A stretch of 64,000 nucleotides of DNA from Castellaniella sp036379515 (GTDB lineage: Bacteria > Pseudomonadota > Gammaproteobacteria > Burkholderiales > Burkholderiaceae_B). A model generated the notes under the pieces. The model ran no database searches, was not told the DNA's origin, and saw nothing but the letters and a program-made list of their open reading frames with translations. Location of the stretch: contig NZ_DASVGN010000031.1 in the NCBI RefSeq assembly GCF_036379515.1, forward strand, positions 1-64,000, in the 5' to 3' direction. Below, one piece after another: positions 1-7,965 of this stretch (positions are counted from its first letter, which is position 1; each line of letters opens with the position of its first letter). The position numbers and the translations under genes are program-made.

Positions 1-100
1 GGCGCCTGAGTCCTGTGCAGGACCATGCCGCCGGATCCAGGTGGCGGGCCGTGCGTGCACAGAGGTCGCCGCCGACAAGCAGCAGGGTGTTGATGGCCAT
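1..100 (-). CDS. N-terminal fragment of a probable NAD(P)-binding Rossmann-fold (epimerase/SDR-like) protein
   Basis: A reading frame opens at an ATG at 100-98 on the minus strand, directly preceded in frame by a TAG stop, and runs off the left edge after 33 codons. The translated start has a short hydrophobic beta strand (NTLLLVGGD) followed by an Arg-rich helix and then a GLRR motif. This is how small NAD(P)-binding epimerase-like proteins of the YeeZ/SDR type begin. The glycine-rich loop (GGDLCAR) is only an approximate GxGxxG. The gene is divergent from mog. Too little is visible to name a substrate. Confidence 0.45.
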   Translation of the reverse strand, partial: MAINTLLLVGGDLCARTARHLDPAAWSCTGLRR

Positions 101-154
101 GTCGATGCCCTAGAATTGAAGTCCTGATTCATTTTGCCTGAAGTGCTGCTGCTC

Positions 155-778
155 ATGTCCATTCCATTTCCGCTCAAACGGTCCCATCCTGATGAATTGA
201 TCGTGGGGCTGGTCTCGATTTCCGATCGGGCTTCGGCTGGGATCTATGAAGACCAGGGAATTCCAGCCCTGACCCAGTGGCTGCAGCGGGCGCTCACCCG
301 CGTTCCCCAAGTCGTGTCGCGCCTGATCCCGGACGGGCGCGAAGGGATTGCCGCCACTTTGCGCGAGCTGGTCGATGAGGCGCGTTGTGATCTGGTGCTG
401 ACCACGGGGGGGACTGGACCCGCCCGGCGCGATCTGACGCCTGAGGCCACCCTGGATGTGGCGACACGAGAGATGCCGGGGTTCGGTGAGCAGATGCGGC
501 AGGTCAGCCTGCGGTTTGTCCCCACGGCCATCCTGTCGCGGCAGGTGGCGGTGATCCGGGAATTGGCCGACCATGCGGCCCTCATCATCAATCTGCCGGG
601 GCAACCCAAGGCGATTCAGGAAACGCTGGAAGGGCTGCGGGCGCCGGATGGCACCGTGCAGGTGGCCGGGGTTTTTGCGGCGGTGCCCTATTGTCTGGAT
701 CTGATCGGCGGGCCCTATGTAGAGACGCACGACGAGGTCGTGAAGGCGTTTCGGCCGAAGTCGGCGCGCAGGTCCTAG
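155..778 (+). CDS. mog: Molybdopterin adenylyltransferase (MogA)
   Basis: Adenylylates molybdopterin with ATP before molybdenum insertion in the cytoplasmic molybdenum-cofactor pathway. The 207-residue protein is close to E. coli MogA in length and motifs: an N-terminal VSISDRAS block (about 20-27), TTGGTGPARRD at 83-93 forming the MPT/ATP-binding loop, REMPGFGEQMR, and a late LPGQPK loop. I chose the ATG at 155; the frame stays open to a TTG at 134 but those residues do not fit the family. There is no clear Shine-Dalgarno sequence. It stands alone upstream of fba, and no other moa/moe gene lies nearby. Confidence 0.9.
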   Translation: MSIPFPLKRSHPDELIVGLVSISDRASAGIYEDQGIPALTQWLQRALTRVPQVVSRLIPDGREGIAATLRELVDEARCDLVLTTGGTGPARRDLTPEATLDVATREMPGFGEQMRQVSLRFVPTAILSRQVAVIRELADHAALIINLPGQPKAIQETLEGLRAPDGTVQVAGVFAAVPYCLDLIGGPYVETHDEVVKAFRPKSARRS

Positions 779-827
779 TCGGCATGGGGTGGCTTGGGGC
801 CACTATCAGCAGCGATTCTCGTTCCGC

Positions 828-835
828 CTTAAAAT
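828..835 (+). promoter_or_regulatory. Candidate -10 element (CTTAAAAT) upstream of fba
   Basis: CTTAAAAT contains TAAAAT, a 5/6 match to the sigma-70 -10 hexamer, 45 nt before the fba ATG. No convincing -35 box is seen. The same octamer type precedes tcdA, the 42-codon gene at 14756 and the helicase gene at 50973. Confidence 0.35.
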
Positions 836-880
836 CACGGGAATTCGATTTTCAGCCAATATTCATTCTGGAGTTCCTTC

Positions 881-1945
881 ATGGCCCTGGTTTCCATGCG
901 TCAGCTTCTGGATCACGCAGCCGAGCACGGCTACGGGATTCCTGCCTTCAACGTCAACAATCTGGAGCAGGTCCAGGCCATCATGGAAGCGGCCGACCAG
1001 ACCAGCAGTCCCGTCATCATGCAGGCTTCGGCAGGGGCCCGCAAATACGCGGGCGAGGGCTTCCTCAAGTTCCTGATTCAAGCGGCCGTTCAGTCGTATC
1101 CGCATATCCCCGTCGTCATGCACCAGGATCACGGCCAGTCGCCTGATGTCTGCAAGGGTGCCATCGGTCTGGGGTTCTCCAGCGTGATGATGGACGGTTC
1201 GTTGATGTCCGACGGCAAGACCATCTCGTCGTTCGACTACAACCTCGACGTCACCCGGCAGGTTGTGCAGATGTCGCACAAGCTGGGCGTCACGGTCGAA
1301 GGCGAACTGGGGTGCCTGGGTTCCCTCGAAACCATGAAGGGCGACAAAGAAGACGGTCATGGAGCAGAAGGCACCATGACCCGCGAGCAACTGCTCACCG
1401 ATCCTGAGCAGGCGGCCGATTTCGTGCGCCAGACGCAGCTCGATGCCCTCGCCATCGCAGTGGGCACCAGCCATGGCGCTTACAAGTTCAGCCGCAAGCC
1501 CACCAAAGAAACGTTGTCCATTCAGCGCGTCAAGGAAATCCACGCGCGCTTGCCGAATACGCACCTGGTCATGCATGGCAGCTCCAGCGTGCCGCAAGAA
1601 CTGCTGGCCATCATCCGCGAGTTCGGAGGCGACATGAAAGAAACCTACGGCGTGCCGGTCGAAGAAATCCAGGAAGCCATCAAGCATGGCGTGCGCAAGG
1701 TCAACATCGACACCGATATCCGGTTGGCCATGACGGGTGCCATTCGCAAGTTCTTCGCCGAGAACCCTTCCAAGTTCGACCCGCGCGAATACCTCAAGCC
1801 GGCGCGCGAAGCAGCCAAGAAGCTGTGCATCGCCCGCTACGAGCAGTTCGGCACGGCGGGCCATGCGTCTCAGATCAAGGCGATTCCGCTGACCGACATG
1901 GCGGCACGCTACGCCTCCGGTGAACTCAAGCAACAGGTGAAATAA
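881..1945 (+). CDS. fba: Fructose-1,6-bisphosphate aldolase, class II (CbbA/Fba type)
   Basis: Zinc-dependent aldolase that splits fructose-1,6-bisphosphate to DHAP and glyceraldehyde-3-phosphate, or forms it, in glycolysis, gluconeogenesis and the Calvin cycle. It has 354 residues, the usual length of the long class II/CbbA branch. Visible motifs: HQDHG at 81-85 with the catalytic Asp and first zinc His, EGELG near 140, GTSHGAYKF with a zinc His at 198, VMHGSSS with a zinc His at 232, and KVNIDTDIR at 273-281 for phosphate/DHAP binding. The start is set by a GGAG at 870-873, 7 nt before ATG. The purC gene follows after 6 nt, so the two are probably co-transcribed. Confidence 0.97.
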   Translation: MALVSMRQLLDHAAEHGYGIPAFNVNNLEQVQAIMEAADQTSSPVIMQASAGARKYAGEGFLKFLIQAAVQSYPHIPVVMHQDHGQSPDVCKGAIGLGFSSVMMDGSLMSDGKTISSFDYNLDVTRQVVQMSHKLGVTVEGELGCLGSLETMKGDKEDGHGAEGTMTREQLLTDPEQAADFVRQTQLDALAIAVGTSHGAYKFSRKPTKETLSIQRVKEIHARLPNTHLVMHGSSSVPQELLAIIREFGGDMKETYGVPVEEIQEAIKHGVRKVNIDTDIRLAMTGAIRKFFAENPSKFDPREYLKPAREAAKKLCIARYEQFGTAGHASQIKAIPLTDMAARYASGELKQQVK

Positions 1946-1951
1946 GCCCCC

Positions 1952-2842
1952 ATGACGGCTCTGCTTCAAACCACGATCGCGTCGCTGCCCCTGCTGGGGC
2001 GTGGCAAGGTCCGCGACATGTATGCCGTGGGCGAAGACAAACTGCTCATTGTCGCCACTGACCGGATATCGGCCTTTGACGTGATTCTGGGTGACCCCAT
2101 TCCCGGCAAGGGCAAGGTTCTGACGGCGCTGACCGAATTTTGGCTGCGTCGCCTGGGACACCAGTTACCCACTCATGTCACTGGCATTGCGCCGGAAGAC
2201 GTCGTGGCGCCATCCGAGCGGGATCAGGTGGCAGGGCGCGCCATGGTGGTCAAGCGCCTCAAGCCCATTTTGGTGGAAGCCGTGGCACGGGGCTATCTGA
2301 TTGGTTCAGGCTGGAAGGATTACCAGGCGCATGGGTCGGTGTGCGGTGTGGCCCTGCCCCCAGGTCTTCGTCAGGCTGAAAAACTCGCGGCCCCCATCTT
2401 CACGCCAGCAGCCAAGGCCGAGTTCGGCCATCACGATGAAAACGTCGATTTCGACTACGTGGTGGGGCAAGTCGGTCAGAAGACTGCCGAGGCCGTCCGT
2501 GCCGCAACGCTGGCACTGTATGCCGAGGCAGCCGATTACGCCCGTAGCCGAGGCATTCTGATTGCCGACACCAAATTTGAGTTTGGGCTGGACGAGCACG
2601 GAGTGCTGCACCTCATGGACGAAGTCCTGACGCCGGATTCTTCTCGTTTCTGGCCAGCAGACCGCTACGTGCTAGGCAGTAATCCACCGTCCTTCGACAA
2701 GCAATTCGTCCGGGACTGGCTTGAGACTCAGGACTGGGACAAGACGCCGCCAGCTCCCAGGCTGCCACCCGAGGTCATGCAGCGCACTGCGGCCAAGTAC
2801 CAGGAAGCGCTCGATCGCCTGACCCAGGACGCCGCGGCATGA
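1952..2842 (+). CDS. purC: SAICAR synthetase (PurC)
   Basis: Ligates aspartate to CAIR using ATP to give SAICAR in purine synthesis. The 296-residue form is typical of proteobacteria with the longer PurC. Motifs: GRGKVRDMY at 16-24 (nucleotide loop), VEAVARGYLIGSGWK at 108-122 (family signature), IADTKFEFG at 204-212 and DEVLTPDSSRFW at 223-234. It begins 6 nt after fba and overlaps purE by the 4-nt ATGA arrangement, so translation of purC, purE and purK is likely coupled. Confidence 0.97.
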   Translation: MTALLQTTIASLPLLGRGKVRDMYAVGEDKLLIVATDRISAFDVILGDPIPGKGKVLTALTEFWLRRLGHQLPTHVTGIAPEDVVAPSERDQVAGRAMVVKRLKPILVEAVARGYLIGSGWKDYQAHGSVCGVALPPGLRQAEKLAAPIFTPAAKAEFGHHDENVDFDYVVGQVGQKTAEAVRAATLALYAEAADYARSRGILIADTKFEFGLDEHGVLHLMDEVLTPDSSRFWPADRYVLGSNPPSFDKQFVRDWLETQDWDKTPPAPRLPPEVMQRTAAKYQEALDRLTQDAAA

Positions 2843-3366
2843 GCCCGGCCGCCGAGTCGACTGCAGGGCGCTCGGCGCCCCTTGTGGGGCTCATCATGGG
2901 GTCTTCCAGCGACTGGGAGGTCATGCGCCATGCGGCAGCCGTCTTCGACGAGTTCGGTGTGGCGTACGAGGCCCGCGTGGTTTCGGCGCACCGCATGCCG
3001 CTCGATATGGTGGAATACGGTGCGCAGGCCCATCGACGTGGATTGCGAGCCATCGTCGCAGGGGCGGGCGGTGCTGCGCATTTGCCCGGCATGCTGGCAG
3101 CCTTGACGCCAGTGCCAGTCTTCGGCGTTCCTGTGCCGTCACGCTATTTGCGGGGCGAAGATTCCTTGCTGTCCATCGTGCAGATGCCCAGGGGTGTTCC
3201 GGTGGCCACGTTTGCCATTGGCGAATCGGGTGCAGCCAACGCCGCTTTGCACGTCGTGGCCAACCTGGCCATGACGGATGGCGATTTGTTGCTGCGCCTG
3301 AACGACTATCGGGCACGCCAGACTGAAAAAGCGCGCGCCATGGTGGTTCCGCCGGAGCCCTCATGA
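2839..3366 (+). CDS. purE: N5-carboxyaminoimidazole ribonucleotide mutase (PurE)
   Basis: Moves the carboxyl group of N5-CAIR to form CAIR, the step after PurK and before PurC. The class I form is recognised by GSSSDW at 21-26, SAHRMP at 49-54 (carrying the catalytic His at 51) and the AGGAAHLPG loop. Its 175 residues include a short extra N-terminus of about 12 residues. It overlaps purC by 4 nt and purK by 4 nt (ATGA at both ends). Confidence 0.96.
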   Translation: MSPAAESTAGRSAPLVGLIMGSSSDWEVMRHAAAVFDEFGVAYEARVVSAHRMPLDMVEYGAQAHRRGLRAIVAGAGGAAHLPGMLAALTPVPVFGVPVPSRYLRGEDSLLSIVQMPRGVPVATFAIGESGAANAALHVVANLAMTDGDLLLRLNDYRARQTEKARAMVVPPEPS

Positions 3367-4529
3367 GCCACCCCGTCTCATATCATGCACCAGGTGCCTG
3401 GTTGGGCATTCTGGGCGGCGGCCAACTGGGCCGCATGTTCTGTCAGGCGGCGCAGGCGTTGGGCTACCACGTGGCGGTGCTCGATCCGGGTGAGGTCAGT
3501 CCTGCAGGCATGGTAGCCGATTGGCATATCCGGGCTGCCTATGATGACCCCACCGCGCTGGATCAGCTGGCGAAACGGTGCGTCGCCGTGTCGACGGAAT
3601 TCGAAAACGTCCCGGCAGACAGCCTTCGGCGACTGGCGCGGTCTTGTGTCACGGCGCCTTCCGGTGACTGCGTGGCCATTGCTCAGGATCGTCTTGACGA
3701 AAAGGCGTTCATCCAGAAGGCCGGCGTGCCGGTAGTGCCCCATCGTGCCGTAACGCAGGCGTCTGATCTGGATTCCTGCCCCGAGGTCCTGTTTCCGGGC
3801 ATTCTCAAGACCGCCAGACTAGGTTATGACGGCAAGGGCCAGGTACGGGTCGCAAGTCGTGCCGCGGCATATCAAGCCTTTGAGGCCTTGAAGGGTGTGC
3901 CTTGCATCCTTGAGGCTTTGCAGCCTCTGGATTACGAAATCTCCGTCATGGTGGCGCGCGATCAGGCGGGGCAGTGCGTCACTTACCCGCCGTCTCGCAA
4001 CCAGCATCGCGATGGCATTCTGGCCGTGTCGCTGGTCGATGGCTCGATCCCGGCCGCGGCGGCGGACCAGGCGCGCGACTTCGCTTTGCGCATTGCGCGC
4101 ACGCTGGATTATCACGGGGTGCTGGGCGTCGAATTCTTCGTGCTGCGTGACGGGCGTGTGGTGGCCAACGAGATGGCGCCGCGCCCCCACAACAGTGGCC
4201 ATTACACGCAAGATGCCTGCCTGGTCAGCCAGTTCGAGCAGCAGGCACGCATCATGGCAGGACTGCCGCTGGGCGACACCGACGCCCCACGGCCGGCGGC
4301 CATGATGAACTTGCTGGGAGATCTCTGGTTCGACGCCAGGGGTGTCGAACGCGAGCCTCGGTGGCAAGATGTTCTTGCAGTGCCAGGCACCCGCTTGCAT
4401 CTGTATGCAAAATCGGGCGCGCGGCCGGGGCGCAAAATGGGGCACGTCAATGTGGTGGCGGATAGCGCTGCCGAGTTGCATCGGCGCATTGCCCAGGTCT
4501 CGGCCGTGCTGGGGCTCCCGGATGCCTGA
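3363..4529 (+). CDS. purK: N5-carboxyaminoimidazole ribonucleotide synthase (PurK)
   Basis: ATP-grasp enzyme that carboxylates AIR with bicarbonate to N5-CAIR; the product passes to PurE. The 388-residue protein begins with a Rossmann-like GILGGGQLGRM at about 15-25, contains the ATP-grasp lysine region LKTARLGYDGKGQ and the late NEMAPRPHNSGHYT signature. Overlap with purE (ATGA) and with the next gene (its ATG at 4522 lies inside the purK 3' end) shows tight packing of a purC-purE-purK-Sua5 unit. Confidence 0.96.
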   Translation: MSHPVSYHAPGAWLGILGGGQLGRMFCQAAQALGYHVAVLDPGEVSPAGMVADWHIRAAYDDPTALDQLAKRCVAVSTEFENVPADSLRRLARSCVTAPSGDCVAIAQDRLDEKAFIQKAGVPVVPHRAVTQASDLDSCPEVLFPGILKTARLGYDGKGQVRVASRAAAYQAFEALKGVPCILEALQPLDYEISVMVARDQAGQCVTYPPSRNQHRDGILAVSLVDGSIPAAAADQARDFALRIARTLDYHGVLGVEFFVLRDGRVVANEMAPRPHNSGHYTQDACLVSQFEQQARIMAGLPLGDTDAPRPAAMMNLLGDLWFDARGVEREPRWQDVLAVPGTRLHLYAKSGARPGRKMGHVNVVADSAAELHRRIAQVSAVLGLPDA

Positions 4530-5532
4530 TTCGGGTCACGACAAGATCGTCGAAGCCGCACACCGCCTTGCCCAGGGGCGTCTGGTAGCCTTCCCGACAG
4601 AAACCGTCTACGGGCTGGGAGCCGACGCTGAAAACCCCGCGGCTGTGGCGCGTATTTATGCCGCCAAGAAGCGGCCGGCCAATCATCCCGTCATCGTGCA
4701 TCTGGCCCCCGATACCGATCCGGGCTATTGGGTCACCGCGATTTCGCCGGTGGCGCGCAAGCTCATGGCAGCATTCTGGCCAGGACCCCTGACCTTGATT
4801 TTGCCGCGTGCACCGCATATCCCGGATGTCGTCAGTGGGGGCCAGGACAGCGTTGGGCTGAGATGTCCTTCGCACCCGGTGGCGCAGACTCTGTTGCACG
4901 TGTTTGCGGCACTCAATCCACATGGCTGTGGCGGCGTGGCTGCGCCCTCGGCGAATCAGTTCGGTCAGGTGTCACCCACGCGTGCAGAACATGTGCGCCG
5001 CGAATTCCCTGATCTGGATGCGCAGGCCCTGATGATCCTCGAAGGCGGAGATTCCGAGGTGGGCATAGAATCCACTATTCTGGACGTGTCTCGTCTGAAA
5101 CATGGCGTGCCCCCGACCTTGTTGCGCCCCGGGGGTATCAGTGCGTTGCAGCTTGCCGAGGTGCTGGGTGCGCTGCCCGCGCAGCCGGATGCAGCGGCGC
5201 CGCGTGTGTCGGGTTCCTTGAAGGCACACTATGCTCCGCATACGCCCGTGTCACTCATGAGTGTGCAGGCCTTGGCGTCCTGGCCGGGGATCGCTGGCCA
5301 GCGTGTGGCGGCGTGTGTCTTGGGGTGCGTGCCGGGTGCTGCCCCGGCGGGAGTGGATTGGGTGGTGCTGCCAACGGACCCTGCTGTTTACGCACACCGC
5401 CTGTACGCGTTGCTGCGTGAGCTGGACGAGTCCGGTTACGACCGTATCGTGCTGCAGGAGCCGCCGGATGGGCCTGCCTGGCAGGGCGTCAATGACCGTA
5501 TTCACAGGGCAGCAGCGGCCTTCGAAGAGTAG
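4522..5532 (+). CDS. ywlC: L-threonylcarbamoyladenylate synthase (Sua5/YwlC type)
   Basis: Makes threonylcarbamoyl-AMP from threonine, bicarbonate and ATP for the t6A37 modification of tRNAs decoding ANN codons. The 336-residue protein has the YrdC domain first (PTETVYGLG at 25-33, a KRPANHPVIVH basic loop at about 50-60, and an APSAN motif near 150) and then a C-terminal Sua5 domain of about 110 residues beginning around SGSLKAHYAPHTP. Sua5 rather than short TsaC is therefore the right subtype. The ATG at 4522 lies within purK; the frame is open further upstream, but that part is a shadow of purK. TcdA, which acts later on t6A, is encoded 2.4 kb away. Confidence 0.93.
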   Translation: MPDSGHDKIVEAAHRLAQGRLVAFPTETVYGLGADAENPAAVARIYAAKKRPANHPVIVHLAPDTDPGYWVTAISPVARKLMAAFWPGPLTLILPRAPHIPDVVSGGQDSVGLRCPSHPVAQTLLHVFAALNPHGCGGVAAPSANQFGQVSPTRAEHVRREFPDLDAQALMILEGGDSEVGIESTILDVSRLKHGVPPTLLRPGGISALQLAEVLGALPAQPDAAAPRVSGSLKAHYAPHTPVSLMSVQALASWPGIAGQRVAACVLGCVPGAAPAGVDWVVLPTDPAVYAHRLYALLRELDESGYDRIVLQEPPDGPAWQGVNDRIHRAAAAFEE

Positions 5533-5568
5533 CCGTTCAAGGCACTCGGTGGCTTACCGGAGTATCGG

Positions 5569-6015
5569 ATGAAATTCAAAGATTTTGAAGTGGGCATGGC
5601 GATTCGCCATGACCCGGTGACTGTGACGGAAGCCGAGATGCTGGCGTTTGCGCATCAGTACGATCCGCAGTGGTTCCACGTGGATGCCCAGCGTGCGCAA
5701 GCAGGTCGTTGGGGTGGACTGATTGGCAGCGGCTGGCTCACGGGGGGCATTGCCATGCGCATGGCGGTCGATGCCGCGCTGAAGGATTCGGATTCTTTTG
5801 GATCACCCGGATTGGAGCGCCTGCGTTGGGTCAAGCCCGTGCGCGCAGGGGACAGCCTCAGGTTCGAGGCCTCCGTGGATTCAAAGCGGGTTTCTTCATC
5901 GCGCCCCGATCTGGGCATCGTGCGCTGGACGTGGCACCTGTACAACCAGCACGACGAGCTGGTGTTCGAGACCGAAGCCACCAATTTGTTCGAGATCGAG
6001 CCGGAGCCGCGTTGA
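5569..6015 (+). CDS. MaoC-family (R)-specific enoyl-CoA hydratase-like protein
   Basis: A 148-residue single hot-dog protein of the MaoC dehydratase family, which hydrates enoyl-CoA substrates in fatty-acid or related acyl-CoA metabolism. The catalytic Asp-x4-His pair is visible as DPQWFH at 32-37, followed by the GLIGSGWLTGG loop and the LERLRWVKPVRAGD block typical of the family. The substrate cannot be read from sequence. It follows the Sua5 gene after 36 nt and converges with the flavin-reductase gene. Confidence 0.85.
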   Translation: MKFKDFEVGMAIRHDPVTVTEAEMLAFAHQYDPQWFHVDAQRAQAGRWGGLIGSGWLTGGIAMRMAVDAALKDSDSFGSPGLERLRWVKPVRAGDSLRFEASVDSKRVSSSRPDLGIVRWTWHLYNQHDELVFETEATNLFEIEPEPR

Positions 6016-6031
6016 GCTTTCCGGTTGATCG

Positions 6032-6565
6032 TCAGTTTCTGGAGAGCGGCTCGCTGGCAGGCGTGAGGTCGAAATCCCCCGCGTGGTAGATGAGGGGCGC
6101 CTTGGGTTGGTAGTGACAGTGCTCGACCTGACCCACGAAGATGGTGTGGTCTCCTGCGTCGTGATGCTGGCTGTTGTGGCATTCGAACCAGGCCGAGCAG
6201 CGCGGGTCTTCGAGCATCAGTGTGCCGTTGGGCGCACGACCCAACGCCAGCCCCTCGAAGCGCTCGCTGTGCGAACCGCGTGCAAAACGGCGTGCCAGAT
6301 GGATCTGACTGGCTGACAGCACGTGGATGACATAGCGTTCTAGAGTCAGCAGGGCGGGGCGCGAGGCGGCGCCCTGCGTCAGGGTCCAGAGCACCATGGG
6401 CGGTTGCAGCGACACCGAGCTGAAAGAGCTGATGGTCATTCCCAGAGGCGCGTGGGTGTCCGGGTGTTCGGCAGTCACGATGGTGACGCCTGACGGAAAG
6501 CGCCCCAGGGCCGAACGGAAGTATCGGTCGGGAAAATCAGGGTTGTCGGCGATAGAGTGGCTCAT
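6032..6565 (-). CDS. Flavin reductase-like FMN-binding protein
   Basis: A 177-residue split-barrel protein of the flavin reductase-like family, which includes the small reductase partners of two-component monooxygenases. Visible hallmarks are ALGRFPSGVTIVTA at 19-32 and the GMTISSFSSVSLQPPMVL block near 42-59 (FMN contacts), and a C-terminal HAGDF tyrosine/histidine patch. No oxygenase partner is adjacent. It is the last gene of a three-gene minus-strand unit, with a 4-nt overlap with pdxH. Confidence 0.85.
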   Translation of the reverse strand: MSHSIADNPDFPDRYFRSALGRFPSGVTIVTAEHPDTHAPLGMTISSFSSVSLQPPMVLWTLTQGAASRPALLTLERYVIHVLSASQIHLARRFARGSHSERFEGLALGRAPNGTLMLEDPRCSAWFECHNSQHHDAGDHTIFVGQVEHCHYQPKAPLIYHAGDFDLTPASEPLSRN

Positions 6566-7197
6566 GGCGCGATGCGTGTCAGGGCCCAGGAGCCTCGATC
6601 ATTCAAAGTGTAGACCAGCCGGTCGTGCAGACGTGAAGGCCGTCCCTGCCAGAATTCGATGCGCTGGGCCTGTACGCGAAATCCACCCCAGTAGGGCGGT
6701 CGCGCAGGGTGTTCGCCCAGGCTGGCCGTGAGATCGCTGACGCGTCGTGCGAGCGCTTCGTGGGTGATGGGACGGCTTTGCGGCGAAGCCCAGGCGCCGA
6801 TGCGTGAGCCCAGTGGCCGGCTGTTGTAATAGGTGTCGGACTCGTCATCCGCCAGGCGCGTGACAGGGCCTTCGATGCGGACCTGGCGCTCGAGCGGTTC
6901 CCAGAAAAAAAGCAGGCTCGCCTGCGGATTGGCGGTCAGTTCCTGACCCTTGCGCGACTCATAATTGGTGTAGAACACGAAGCCCCGAGGGTCGTAGCCC
7001 TTGAGCAGTACTGTGCGTGCAGAGGGGCGGGCCTGTGCGTCGGCCGTGGCCAGCGTCATGGCGGTGGGTTCCGGTACTTCGCTGTGCAGCGCCTGCTGGA
7101 ACCATTGCCCAAACTGGTCGTAGGGGTTGGCCGCCACGGAGGATTCCAGCAATTCGAACTTTTGGTAGGTCTGGCGAATATCGGCGAGAGAAGTCAT
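6562..7197 (-). CDS. pdxH: Pyridoxamine/pyridoxine 5'-phosphate oxidase (PdxH)
   Basis: FMN-dependent oxidase that makes pyridoxal 5'-phosphate from PNP or PMP. The 211-residue protein carries RPSARTVLLKGYD at 57-69, FYTNYESRKG at 75-84 and the C-terminal signature FWQGRPSRLHDR, all characteristic of PdxH. I chose the ATG at 7197, whose ATGA overlaps the stop of chaC; the frame extends further upstream, but only as a shadow of chaC. The downstream flavin-reductase ATG overlaps the pdxH stop. Confidence 0.95.
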   Translation of the reverse strand: MTSLADIRQTYQKFELLESSVAANPYDQFGQWFQQALHSEVPEPTAMTLATADAQARPSARTVLLKGYDPRGFVFYTNYESRKGQELTANPQASLLFFWEPLERQVRIEGPVTRLADDESDTYYNSRPLGSRIGAWASPQSRPITHEALARRVSDLTASLGEHPARPPYWGGFRVQAQRIEFWQGRPSRLHDRLVYTLNDRGSWALTRIAP

Positions 7198-7886
7198 GAG
7201 GATTCGTGTGCTGCAGTTGTCGTGGAGGATCGCAAGGCGCGGGCCAGCGCCTGCAGTCTGGGGTCGTTGATGTTTGCCGCCACCAATGCGTCGGCCGTTT
7301 GCAGCACATAATCCAGGCAGCGGCCGTAGCGGCCATGGCCCTGATGCACGATGGCGAGTGTTTGTTCGAGCGAGAGCCCGGGCACGTAGCCCCGATCGGT
7401 GCGGTCCATGGTGAAGACCAGGCCCGGCACTACCCCGGTCTTGGTGTGGCAGTTCAGCCAACGGGGAATGTAGGCTGCGCTGGGCATTTCACGCGCCCAG
7501 AGCCGGGGCATGATTGCGGCCACCCGGGCTCCGGCGATGCGATAGGCGCGTCCGGTGCACGATCCTCCCAGGTCCAGGCTGAAGACCAGACCTGGGCAGT
7601 CGGGGGTACCACGGTTGATGCGCGACCAAAGGCATAGAGACCGGTGGTAGCCGTGGATGCGAGCTCTTCGGGCTTCGACGAAATCGAATTCAGGCCGCCA
7701 GATGAGCGAACCATAGCCGAAGATCCACACATCGGAGCGCCCGTTCCAGCCGCTGAGCGTCTTGTGGATGGAGGCTTCGTGCCAGGCCGCGTCGCGCACT
7801 CGCAAGGCCTCTGGAGGCGGCGGTGATTCACGGGAGGCAGCTGCGGCGTTCACGACCTTGGCAGATGAATGGAGGACGGCTTCCAT
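7194..7886 (-). CDS. chaC: Glutathione-specific gamma-glutamylcyclotransferase (ChaC)
   Basis: Predicted to cleave glutathione to 5-oxoproline and Cys-Gly in the cytoplasm. The diagnostic GYGSL substrate-binding motif is at 57-61 within VWIFGYGSLIW, and the expected catalytic glutamate is E133 in AREMPSAAY. The 230-residue length is normal for bacterial ChaC, with about 50 variable residues before the core. It is the first gene of the chaC-pdxH-flavin reductase unit (4-nt overlaps throughout) and is divergent from tcdA. Confidence 0.9.
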   Translation of the reverse strand: MEAVLHSSAKVVNAAAASRESPPPPEALRVRDAAWHEASIHKTLSGWNGRSDVWIFGYGSLIWRPEFDFVEARRARIHGYHRSLCLWSRINRGTPDCPGLVFSLDLGGSCTGRAYRIAGARVAAIMPRLWAREMPSAAYIPRWLNCHTKTGVVPGLVFTMDRTDRGYVPGLSLEQTLAIVHQGHGRYGRCLDYVLQTADALVAANINDPRLQALARALRSSTTTAAHESS

Positions 7887-7921
7887 TGTATGGGACTTCA
7901 GGATGTGGCGGCGGGCACGCG

Positions 7922-7929
7922 CTTAAAAT
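7922..7929 (+). promoter_or_regulatory. Candidate -10 element (CTTAAAAT) upstream of tcdA
   Basis: CTTAAAAT lies 36 nt before the chosen tcdA ATG in the 79-bp divergent gap with chaC. It matches the octamers before fba, the 42-codon gene and the helicase gene. No clear -35 box is seen. Confidence 0.35.
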
Positions 7930-7965
7930 GAGGGGGCTGCTTCCGCATTTTTGGACTGTGCTTCA

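Noticed and set aside
863..2161. 432-codon open frame on the minus strand
   Set aside because: Antisense shadow of fba and purC, both with clear family motifs; low-complexity His/Arg/Gly text and no ribosome-binding site.
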